From JBHJOF01 sp050330055 (GTDB lineage: Bacteria; Pseudomonadota; Alphaproteobacteria; Kiloniellales; JAKSDN01), in NCBI GenBank assembly GCA_050330055.1, contig JBHJOF010000078.1:24034-88033 (forward strand): 64,000 nucleotides of DNA, read 5' to 3'. Of the stretch, positions 41,832 to 49,440 are shown in pieces (the stretch's first letter is position 1; each line of letters starts with the position of its first letter). The notes beneath the pieces are model-generated. The model worked only from the letters and a program-made list of their open reading frames with translations, was not told where the DNA came from and ran no database searches. Position numbers and translations under genes: made by a program.

Positions 41832-41859
41832 CAGGCGATCTCCTGATTCGCGCCGGTGG

Positions 41860-42684
41860 TCACTTGATCGCCCCCGCGGTCATGCCCTGGATGACCTTCT
41901 CGGAGAAGAAAACGTAGGCGACTATGATGGGTATGACGGCGATCATGAGGCCCGTTGCTAGCATCCCGGTGTCGTCCAGGTGGTCGCCCATGAAGCGCTG
42001 GATGCCGAGCGGCAGGGTCCGCTTCGAGTCATCGACCAGCAGAACCACGGCGAAGAGGAACTCGTTCCAGATGTAGATGGTGTTGAGGATGACGGTGGTC
42101 GCGATCGCCGGCAGGCCGATCGGCAGGGTGATGCGCCAGAAGATCTCGAAGTCGGAGTAGCCGTCGATCCGCGCGGCGTCGAAGAGGTCCTGCGGCAGGC
42201 GGGCGAAGAAGCCCTCCAAGATATAGACCGTCAGCGGCATCTGCATCGATACGTAGACCAGGATCAGACCGATGTGGCGGTCGTAGAGGCCGTACTGCAC
42301 CAGGAGCTGAAAGATGCCGATGATGGTGATCTGCGGCGGCAGGATAATGGTGCTGAAGATCAGGAACAGGATCAGCCGGTTGCCGGGGAAGCGATAGCGC
42401 GCCAGGCAATGCGCCGCCATGGCGCCGCAGATCGACAGGATGGCGACCGAGGTGACGGTAACCACGGTCGAGTTCCAGAAATAGGTCTCATAGTTCGAGT
42501 TGAACCAGGCCTCGCCGTACTTCCACCAGTGGAACTGCTCCGGCAGGGCGTAGGGATCGGCCGAGATCTCCGAGGTCGTGCGCAGCGACATGATCGCCAC
42601 CCAGACGAAGGGCCCCGCGGCGAAGGCGGTATAGAGCGCCAGCACGCTGAGCAGCACCGAGCGGACGATGACCCGCTGCGTCAT
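41860..42684 (-). CDS. ABC transporter permease, MalG/UgpE-like
   Basis: A 274-residue permease with six hydrophobic segments and the ATPase-contact loop EGFFARLPQDLFDAARIDGYSDFEIFWRITLPIGLPA (EAA motif, shown in part). It forms the pore with the neighbouring permease. The start ATG at 42684 is three bases after the stop of the upstream permease, so the genes are coupled. Confidence 0.92.
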   Translation of the reverse strand: MTQRVIVRSVLLSVLALYTAFAAGPFVWVAIMSLRTTSEISADPYALPEQFHWWKYGEAWFNSNYETYFWNSTVVTVTSVAILSICGAMAAHCLARYRFPGNRLILFLIFSTIILPPQITIIGIFQLLVQYGLYDRHIGLILVYVSMQMPLTVYILEGFFARLPQDLFDAARIDGYSDFEIFWRITLPIGLPAIATTVILNTIYIWNEFLFAVVLLVDDSKRTLPLGIQRFMGDHLDDTGMLATGLMIAVIPIIVAYVFFSEKVIQGMTAGAIK

Positions 42685-42686
42685 GG

Positions 42687-43646
42687 CTAGTATTCCAGCC
42701 GGTCGCCGCGGCGGAACAGCCACGACAGCAGCAGCACCAGGGTCATGACGACGATGAAGGAGACCACGGCGATCGCCGAGGGATAGCCGAGATCGAAGGT
42801 GTCCCACTGAAAGGCGCGCTTGTAGGTGTAGGTCGAGAGCGTCTCGGTGGCCCAGAGAGGCCCACCCTTGGTCATGATCCAGACCAGGTCGAAGACCTTC
42901 ATCTTGCCGATGAAGGCGAGGATCAAGAGATTGACCAGGGTGATGCGAATCATCGGGATCTTGACGTGGATGAGCTTTGCGAACCAGCCGCAGTTGTCGA
43001 GCTCGGCCGCCTCGATCACCTCGCTCGGCAGCGAGTGCAGGGCGGCCAGGCAAATCACCATGTGGAAGCCGACCCACTTCCAGGCGTCGACCAGGATGAC
43101 CGCCCAGAGCGCCGTGTCCGGCCGTCCGAGCCAGACCTCGGTCCAGCTTTCCAGGCCGAGCCCGCGCAGCAGCGCGTTCACCACGCCCCAGTCGTAGTTG
43201 TAGATCCACATCCAGATGACGCCGACCACCACGTAGGAGATCAGCACCGGCGAGAACCAGGCGACGCGGAAGAAGCGGGCAAAGGGTATTTTGGTGTAGA
43301 GGCAGGTCGCCAGCAGCAGTCCGAGGATCACGTCGACAATGGGCGCGACCGTGGCCCAGATGAAGGTGTTGACCACCGCCTTGTTAAAGATGCGGTCGCC
43401 CGTCAGGAGCTCGATGTAGTTGGCGATGCCGACGAACTCATCCGGCTGATGCGGCCGGATCAGGTGGATCGAGTTGTAGAAGGTCTTGAGGACCGGATAG
43501 GCGGTGAACAGCAGATAGAGCAGCAGGGTAGGCGCCAGGAACGCCATGATGACGCCCCAGCTGTTGGCTCTGAATTCCTCCTGCAAGCGCGCCCAAAGAC
43601 TCCGACTGAGGGAGACGGCGTCTTTCGTCTGCGTGACTTGGGCCAT
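42687..43646 (-). CDS. ABC transporter permease, MalF/UgpA-like
   Basis: A 319-residue permease. It has an N-terminal cytoplasmic leader, six membrane helices and the EAA-loop LHSLPSEVIEAAELDNCGWF near residue 205. It pairs with the MalG-like permease. It lies 95 bp after the solute-binding gene. Confidence 0.92.
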   Translation of the reverse strand: MAQVTQTKDAVSLSRSLWARLQEEFRANSWGVIMAFLAPTLLLYLLFTAYPVLKTFYNSIHLIRPHQPDEFVGIANYIELLTGDRIFNKAVVNTFIWATVAPIVDVILGLLLATCLYTKIPFARFFRVAWFSPVLISYVVVGVIWMWIYNYDWGVVNALLRGLGLESWTEVWLGRPDTALWAVILVDAWKWVGFHMVICLAALHSLPSEVIEAAELDNCGWFAKLIHVKIPMIRITLVNLLILAFIGKMKVFDLVWIMTKGGPLWATETLSTYTYKRAFQWDTFDLGYPSAIAVVSFIVVMTLVLLLSWLFRRGDRLEY

Positions 43647-43741
43647 GGCGGGCAGCGTCGCGTCAGAGAGTCAAGCCGAGGGACGGACGCGGATGGCGCC
43701 CGTCCCTCATGGTATCATGAAGCCCAAACAGTGGGGCCAAC

Positions 43742-45064
43742 TCAGCCGTTGTAGCAGGCAGCCTCCATCGTCTCGATCGCCTCTTCCGGGCCCATCAGGC
43801 CGGCCGGAAAGGCCGCATTCAGCACCTGGATGTAGGTCTCCTTGCAGCCCCCCTTGATGAAGTCGATCGGCGTGCCAAGGAAGAACTCGCGGCCCTGGCT
43901 GCGCTCCGCCATCTCGGCGAAGTAGCTGGCGTGCTCACCGCTGAAGCCGCCTGAGGCATCGACCTTGACACCCGTCGCGACCTTGGTCTTCTCCATCCAC
44001 AGCTTGCCCATCTCGGGGCGAGTCATGATGTCGAGGAATTTGGCGACCAGCTCGGGCTGCTTGGTGGCAGCGTTGACGGCGTAGGTGCCGGCGACGCCGA
44101 TCGTCTTACAGTCGTTGCAGGCGCCGCCGTCCATAGCGGGAAACTGCATGATGCCGAGCGGGAAGTCCTTGGGCTGGCCGCCCTTGTCCGGCGGGTTGAA
44201 GGCGCGGCTCGAGTACCAGCTACCGAGCGGGAAGGTGAGGCCGCCGGGCTTTGTGTGGAAGTAGTAGTGCGACTCGCCGAGCTTCAGAGTGGTGAAGGTC
44301 TTGGGATAGGCTCCGGCGTCGATCACCTGCTTCATGTAGTCGAAGACTTCGACGATGCGCGGGTCCTTGAACGACAGCTCGCCGGCCCAGAGCTTGGCAT
44401 AATCCTCCCGACCAATCTTGCGCAGCAACAGCTCGTGCAGCAGGTAGGAACCCGGATAGGGCCGGTCGCCGATACCCTGGACTACCGGCATGATGCCCAT
44501 CTCGCTGGCGGCCTTGACCACGTTGAGAAGCTCGGCCTGGGTCAGCTGGTAGTCGGGCTCCAGGCTGGCGCCGGTCTTGTCCAGGACCTTCGCCATTAGT
44601 TCCTTGTTGTAGTAGAGCTCGACGGTAAAGGCCTGCATCCCGAGACCGTAGACCTTGCCGTCGCGGGTCCAGGCCTCCTTGGCGAAGCCCTCGATGCGAT
44701 CGAGGTCGACCAGATCGTCGATCGGGCGCACGAAACCGCTGTCGACGAACTGCATGCGGTCGGGCTCGAGATAAATGACGTCCGGGCCCTCGCCCGCCGG
44801 CAGGGCCGTCGTCTCGGCGGCGAAGAGCGCCTGCTTCTCGTAGAAGGTGATGTCCAGCGTCGCGCCGGGGTTCTCCTTGGCGAAGATGGCTTTCGTTTCT
44901 TCGAAGTACTCGCGTACGCCCTGATGATCGGCGAAATGGCTCCAGACCGTGAGCGTTTCAGCGGCTGCCGGCCCGGGAACCGAAATCAGCAGGCCCGAGA
45001 CGGCCCCCGATAGGCTGATCGTGACCGCCGCGGCGAAAGCACGAAGTGTCGGTTTCGCATTCAT
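43742..45064 (-). CDS. Extracellular solute-binding protein, family 1
   Basis: A 440-residue periplasmic carbohydrate-type binding protein. Signal peptide at residues 1-34 (ends PGPAAAETLTVWSHF), then the class-I domain pattern with VIYLEPDRMQFVDSG, a YGLGMQAFTVELYYNKELM block and GSWYSSRAF. The ATG at 45064 has GGGAGGGCC upstream; longer frames have no signal peptide. It is first gene of the transporter operon. A tandem sequence element lies about 100 bp upstream and may be the regulator's site. Ligand unknown, probably a sugar or sugar acid. Confidence 0.9.
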   Translation of the reverse strand: MNAKPTLRAFAAAVTISLSGAVSGLLISVPGPAAAETLTVWSHFADHQGVREYFEETKAIFAKENPGATLDITFYEKQALFAAETTALPAGEGPDVIYLEPDRMQFVDSGFVRPIDDLVDLDRIEGFAKEAWTRDGKVYGLGMQAFTVELYYNKELMAKVLDKTGASLEPDYQLTQAELLNVVKAASEMGIMPVVQGIGDRPYPGSYLLHELLLRKIGREDYAKLWAGELSFKDPRIVEVFDYMKQVIDAGAYPKTFTTLKLGESHYYFHTKPGGLTFPLGSWYSSRAFNPPDKGGQPKDFPLGIMQFPAMDGGACNDCKTIGVAGTYAVNAATKQPELVAKFLDIMTRPEMGKLWMEKTKVATGVKVDASGGFSGEHASYFAEMAERSQGREFFLGTPIDFIKGGCKETYIQVLNAAFPAGLMGPEEAIETMEAACYNG

Positions 45065-45163
45065 CTGGCAGGCCCTCCCCAATGATCGACGTTCGTTGTT
45101 GGCAGCGCGGCCGGTCCGGCCCGCTACGGTTCTCGCGACCGGCAGTATGAAAGCTCCGGAAAA

Positions 45164-45187
45164 ATTGTCAATGATTTCGTCAACTAT
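45164..45187. promoter_or_regulatory. Tandem 12-mer, candidate GntR operator upstream of the transporter
   Basis: ATTGTCAATGAT followed directly by TTCGTCAACTAT: two copies of a TTxGTCAAxxAT unit. A third copy, ATTGTCAATTAT, lies in the atuA/ilvD divergent promoter at 46963-46974. Shared sites before genes of one predicted pathway suggest one regulator, most simply the GntR protein encoded at 39102. Confidence 0.45.
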
Positions 45188-45201
45188 CTTTCCGGCTAAG
45201 C

Positions 45202-45516
45202 TCAAGGCACCTCCACATCGAGGTCGAGGATCAGGAACGACCAGGACTTGCCGTGCGAATCGAGGTTGAGGGAGCTGTTCACGCCGCCTTCGATGGCATC
45301 GTGCAGCACGAAGTTGAGGCCGTGAATCCGGTCCAGGTCGTAGCGCTCGACCGAACCGCGGAACAGCCTGGGATAGGCCTGCTTGATGCGCTCCGGCGTG
45401 AGCTGCGCCTTCAGCAGCTCGTAGTGCTGCGGATCGTAGACCCAGACCGAAACGTTTGAGATGTTGCCCTTGTCACCGGCGCGGGCATGGGCGATCTCGC
45501 GCAGCTTGACGCGCAT
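45202..45516 (-). CDS. AtuA-associated small protein
   Basis: A 104-residue protein of the family that occurs fused to, or directly after, AtuA/DUF1446 proteins. Conserved parts are REIAHARAGDKGNISNVSVW, VERYDLDRIHGLNFVL and the end SLNLDSHGKSWSFLILDLDV. The ATG is two bases after the AtuA-like stop. Function unknown; it presumably forms a complex with the larger partner. Confidence 0.82.
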   Translation of the reverse strand: MRVKLREIAHARAGDKGNISNVSVWVYDPQHYELLKAQLTPERIKQAYPRLFRGSVERYDLDRIHGLNFVLHDAIEGGVNSSLNLDSHGKSWSFLILDLDVEVP

Positions 45517-45518
45517 GA

Positions 45519-46856
45519 TCAGGCCTCCAGCACTTCGGTCTGCGCGTGGATCAGGTCGCGCGCGACGAAGGCGGACTGGGTTATCACCTTGGGCGTGATC
45601 TGGCCACGGAAGCCGCCGCCGCCTGCCGGGCCGCAGCAGAGCAGCGACTCGACTTCCCAAAGGGCAGTTTCCACGGCCTCCCGCTCGAGATCCTGGTAGG
45701 TCGCGAAGACCCTGACGTCCTGGGTGTCGCTGCTGCGCTCGATAGCGGTGGCGTGGATCGAGTTGAGCCCGATCAGGTCGACGCGCAGTCGGCCGGACAG
45801 CTTGTGCAGCCTGGTGATGCGTTCGCGCAGGATCTCGCGCGCCAGGGTGGCCCGGCCCTGCGCGCCGGGGCCGGAATAGCTGATGCCGGCCTCGCCCTGG
45901 AAGCCACCGTCGAAGCCGACCGTGACCTTGAGGCGATCCGGTCGCTCACGCCCGCGCGCGCCGGAAAGGCGCACCCGATCGCGGCCGTCCTGGTGCAGCT
46001 CGACGCCAGAAAAGTCCGCGGTCACGTCGGGCGTCAGGTAGGCCGCGGGATCATGTACCTCGTAGACGAGTTGCTCTTTCACCGTGTGCAAGGTGACGCA
46101 GCCGCCGGCCTCGGCCAGCTTGGTCACCACCAGCCCGCCCTCGGCGTCGATTTCGGCCAGGGGATAGCCGCAGTGGGCCAGATCAGGCACGCTTTTGTAG
46201 GGTGGATCGGCGAAGTATCCGCCGGTCACCTGCATGCCGCATTCCAAGAGGTGGCCCATCAGCGTGCCGGCCGCCAGACGGTCCCAGTCGTCCAGGCGCC
46301 AGCCGTAGTGCCGCACTACCGGCGCCATGAAGAGCGAGGGATCGGCGAAGCGGCCGGTAATGACCACGTCCGCATCGCTCTCGATCGCCGGCAGGAGGTG
46401 CTCGACGCCGAGGTAGGCGTCGGCCCCGACCACCTTGCGGCCGACCTCGCCGATGGACTTGCCCAGCTCGGGCAGCTCCCAATCCGACGACAGGGACGCC
46501 GTGATGTCGTCGCCCAGGACGAAGGCGACCTTGAGGTCGGGGAGCTGCAGATCGCGGGCGACCGCGATGCAGGCGGCAGCTGCAGCCCGGGGATTGGCCG
46601 CGCCCATGTTGGTGACGATGCGCGTCCCGCTCCGCCTGCAGATCGGCAGCAGCGCACGCATGCGCCGCTTCAGCAAGCTGTTGTAGCCGCGCTCCGGGTC
46701 GAGCATGCGGTCGCGATGGCCGAAGGCCAGGGTGCGCTCGCCGACGCACTCGAAGACGAGATAGGCGACCCGCCCGCTGGCCGCGAGGGCGCAGGCCGGA
46801 TCGAGCCGGTCGGCCGAGAAACCGGCGCCGCAGCCTATGGCGATGGATGAGGACAT
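45519..46856 (-). CDS. AtuA-like (DUF1446) protein
   Basis: A 445-residue protein of the AtuA family, named from acyclic terpene utilisation. Typical blocks are IAIGCGAGFSADRLDPA, RIVTNMGAANP near residue 81, VVITGRFADPSLFMAP near 158, and GGYFADPPYKSVPDLAHCGYPLAEI (shown in part). The reaction of these proteins is unproved; many lie in organic-acid or terpenoid clusters unlike the original context. It is divergent from the IlvD-type dehydratase and precedes the small partner and the ABC transporter. Confidence 0.85.
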   Translation of the reverse strand: MSSSIAIGCGAGFSADRLDPACALAASGRVAYLVFECVGERTLAFGHRDRMLDPERGYNSLLKRRMRALLPICRRSGTRIVTNMGAANPRAAAAACIAVARDLQLPDLKVAFVLGDDITASLSSDWELPELGKSIGEVGRKVVGADAYLGVEHLLPAIESDADVVITGRFADPSLFMAPVVRHYGWRLDDWDRLAAGTLMGHLLECGMQVTGGYFADPPYKSVPDLAHCGYPLAEIDAEGGLVVTKLAEAGGCVTLHTVKEQLVYEVHDPAAYLTPDVTADFSGVELHQDGRDRVRLSGARGRERPDRLKVTVGFDGGFQGEAGISYSGPGAQGRATLAREILRERITRLHKLSGRLRVDLIGLNSIHATAIERSSDTQDVRVFATYQDLEREAVETALWEVESLLCCGPAGGGGFRGQITPKVITQSAFVARDLIHAQTEVLEA

Positions 46857-46941
46857 GGGCGCACCCTTCCAGACCCCGGTGAGAGGCGGCTATCCTGCCA
46901 TCGCCGGGCCGGCGGGCCGATACCGAGCGGTGACCGCAATA

Positions 46942-46974
46942 GACAACCGGATTGTCGCCTATATTGTCAATTAT
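46942..46974. promoter_or_regulatory. Operator-like sites in the atuA/ilvD divergent promoter
   Basis: GACAA-CCGGA-TTGTC, an inverted repeat at 46942-46956, is followed by ATTGTCAATTAT at 46963-46974, which matches the tandem unit before the ABC transporter (45164). Both lie within the 228-bp spacer of two divergent operons. They are good candidates for the local GntR-type regulator. Confidence 0.45.
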
Positions 46975-47084
46975 CAGGTTGACGGCCCATCGCGGGGCGG
47001 TCAGGCTTGCGTCCGACGGTTGTCCGCCCGCGCCGGCGCGTGCGGTGGGTCCTTGGGTGCGCGGTTGGGGGCAGTGGAACGTCC

Positions 47085-48806
47085 ATGGCGAAATCAGGTC
47101 GCAGCGGACTGAGGACCAATCTCACAAGCTACGGTGACGAGGCTTTCTCGCTGTTCCTGCGCAAGGCCTTCATCAAGGCAATGGGCTATTCCGACGACGC
47201 GCTCGATCGGCCGATCGTCGGAATCGCCAACACCGCCAGCGGCTTCAATGCCTGTCACCAGACCGTGCCGCTCCTGGTCGAGGCGGTGAAGCGCGGCGTG
47301 ATGCAGGCCGGCGGCCTGGCCATCGACTTTCCCACCATCTCGCTGCACGAATCCTTCGCCCACCCGACCTCCATGCTCTATCGCAACCTCATGGCGATGG
47401 ACACCGAGGAGATGCTGACGGCTCAGCCGATGGATGCGGTGGTGCTGATCGGCGGCTGCGACAAGACCGTACCGGCGCAGCTGATGGCGGCGGCCAGCGC
47501 CAACATCCCGACGATCATGGAGGTCGTCGGTCCCATGATCACCGGCAGCCATCGCGGCGAGCGCCTGGGCGCCTGCACCGACTGCCGCCGTTTCTGGGGC
47601 AGGTACCGCGGCGGCGAGATCGACGACAAGGAGATCGAGGAGATCAGCGGCCGTCTGGCGCCCAGCGCCGGCACCTGCATGGTCATGGGCACCGCCAGCA
47701 CCATGGCCTGTGTCACCGAGGCGCTCGGCATGATGCTGCCGGGCGGGGCCTGCGTGCCGGCGGTACTGGCCGATCGCCTGCGCCACGCCGAGGCGAGCGG
47801 CCGGCGCGCCGTGGCCCTGGCCGCGGCCAAGCTGCTGCCGGCGCAGATCATGACGCCCGAGGCCTTCTCGAACGCGCTGCGCGTGTTGCTGGCGATCGGC
47901 GGCTCGACCAACGCGCTGATCCACCTGACGGCGGTCGCCGGTCGGCGCGGCATTCGCATCGACCTGGAATCGCTCGACCGCATGAGCCGCGAGACTCCGG
48001 TCCTGGTCGACCTCAAGCCTTCCGGGACGCAATACATGGAGGATCTGCACCGCGCCGGCGGACTGGCGCCGATTCTGCGCGAGCTCAAGGAGCTGCTGCA
48101 CCTGGATTGCTTGACGGTCAGCGGGCGGACGTTGGGCGCGGAGATCGAGGCGGCGCAGGCGGCCTGGGAGCAGTCGGTCATCCGGCCGAAGGACGCGCCG
48201 GTTCATCAGCAGGGCGGCTTGGCCGTGCTTTTTGGCAACCTCGCCCCGCGTGGTGCGATCATCAAGCAATCGAGCGCAGCGCCGGAGCTGCAGATCCATG
48301 AAGGCCGCGCCGTGGTCTTCGACTCCCTGGATGACCTGGCGGCAAGAATCGACGACCCCGCCCTCGATGTGGCGGCGGAGGACGTGCTGGTGCTGCGCAA
48401 TGCCGGGCCCAAGGGCGCACCCGGCATGCCGGAGGCGGGTTACATTCCGATTCCGAGGAAGCTCGCGCTGCAAGGCGTGCGTGACATGGTTCGCATCAGC
48501 GACGCGCGCATGAGCGGCACCGCTTTCGGCACGGTGGTGCTGCACGTCACGCCCGAGGCGGCGATCGGCGGACCCTTGGCGCGGGTCCGCAGCGGCGACC
48601 GCATTCGCCTGGACGTACCGAAACGTCTCCTCGATTTGCTGGTCGAGCCCGAAGAGCTGGCCGTGCGGCCGGTCGCCCCGGAGCCGGATCACGGTATCGC
48701 ACGAGGCTACAAGCGCCTTCATCTCGATCATATCCTGCAGGCCGACGAGGGCTGCGACCTGGATTTTCTGGTGGCCGCGCCGACATCATTCTCTCCGCTC
48801 TACTAG
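47085..48806 (+). CDS. IlvD/Edd-family dehydratase (sugar-acid type)
   Basis: A 573-residue dehydratase. The three iron-sulfur cysteines are in FNACHQTV, IGGCDKTVPAQLMAA and PSAGTCMVMGTASTMAC. The block GACTDCRRFWGRYRGGEI and the length near 575 place it with L-arabonate/D-xylonate-type sugar-acid dehydratases rather than with housekeeping IlvD. The neighbouring sugar ABC transporter and lactonase-like amidohydrolase support a sugar-acid pathway. The ATG at 47085 was chosen over an upstream alternative at 47007 because family similarity begins here; the ribosome binding site is weak. It stands divergent from the AtuA-like gene. Confidence 0.88.
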   Translation: MAKSGRSGLRTNLTSYGDEAFSLFLRKAFIKAMGYSDDALDRPIVGIANTASGFNACHQTVPLLVEAVKRGVMQAGGLAIDFPTISLHESFAHPTSMLYRNLMAMDTEEMLTAQPMDAVVLIGGCDKTVPAQLMAAASANIPTIMEVVGPMITGSHRGERLGACTDCRRFWGRYRGGEIDDKEIEEISGRLAPSAGTCMVMGTASTMACVTEALGMMLPGGACVPAVLADRLRHAEASGRRAVALAAAKLLPAQIMTPEAFSNALRVLLAIGGSTNALIHLTAVAGRRGIRIDLESLDRMSRETPVLVDLKPSGTQYMEDLHRAGGLAPILRELKELLHLDCLTVSGRTLGAEIEAAQAAWEQSVIRPKDAPVHQQGGLAVLFGNLAPRGAIIKQSSAAPELQIHEGRAVVFDSLDDLAARIDDPALDVAAEDVLVLRNAGPKGAPGMPEAGYIPIPRKLALQGVRDMVRISDARMSGTAFGTVVLHVTPEAAIGGPLARVRSGDRIRLDVPKRLLDLLVEPEELAVRPVAPEPDHGIARGYKRLHLDHILQADEGCDLDFLVAAPTSFSPLY

Positions 48807-48941
48807 ATAGCGGACAATAGCAGCGCTGGACATCTCCCCTATGAGCCAAGTTCGGCGACTGCTGCCCTTGTCGACACAAATGCGTGCCTCTTGCCATGAC
48901 GGTCTTGCCGAGCGCACCCTGGCGCCGCCGGGGATGCCGCA

Positions 48942-49421
48942 TCAAGACCGCTTGGCCGCCAGATCGGGCCGGTAGGTGGCAATGTCGCCGTACTCGACGA
49001 ACTCCAGCACATTGCCCTCTGGGTCCCGCGCGAAGGCGAGATAGGTCGCAGGGCGCACCTCGATCCCCTCGTCGCCGGTCAGCAGCTCGACGCCGGCCTC
49101 CTTCAGGCGGTCGATCATCGCCTGCAGATCGTCGACGATGAAGGTGAAGTAGGCCGCATTGCGGCGGTCCAGAATCCATCGGGTCGGTGCCGAGCTGTCC
49201 GGCGGGCTTTTCGGCTGCAGCAGCTTCAGGCGCTCGCCCCAGGGAGTCTGGATGCGGACGACCCGATAGCCGGAGCCCGACAAGGCAGCTTGCTGCGCCT
49301 TGGCCGGCGGCACCTCGACGTCGCTCACCAGCTCGCAGCCGAGCGTGCCGGTGTAGAATGCGAGCAGCCGGTCGAGATTCTGACAGCAGATGCCGACCTC
49401 GAGCGGCGCAACCATCTTCAT
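48942..49421 (-). CDS. Glyoxalase/VOC-family protein
   Basis: A 159-residue VOC-fold protein. It shows the paired beta-alpha-beta-beta-beta modules: LEVGICCQNLDRLLAFYTGTLGCEL at the start and YFTFIVDDLQAMIDRLKEAGVELL, then AFARDPEGNVLEFVEY with the C-terminal metal-ligand Glu. Family members are dioxygenases, isomerases or lyases. GGGAG precedes the ATG at 49421. It is the last gene of the minus-strand run from the liv transporter, 19 bp after the E1 gene. Substrate unknown. Confidence 0.82.
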   Translation of the reverse strand: MKMVAPLEVGICCQNLDRLLAFYTGTLGCELVSDVEVPPAKAQQAALSGSGYRVVRIQTPWGERLKLLQPKSPPDSSAPTRWILDRRNAAYFTFIVDDLQAMIDRLKEAGVELLTGDEGIEVRPATYLAFARDPEGNVLEFVEYGDIATYRPDLAAKRS

Positions 49422-49440
49422 CGCAATACTCCCAGGCCCG

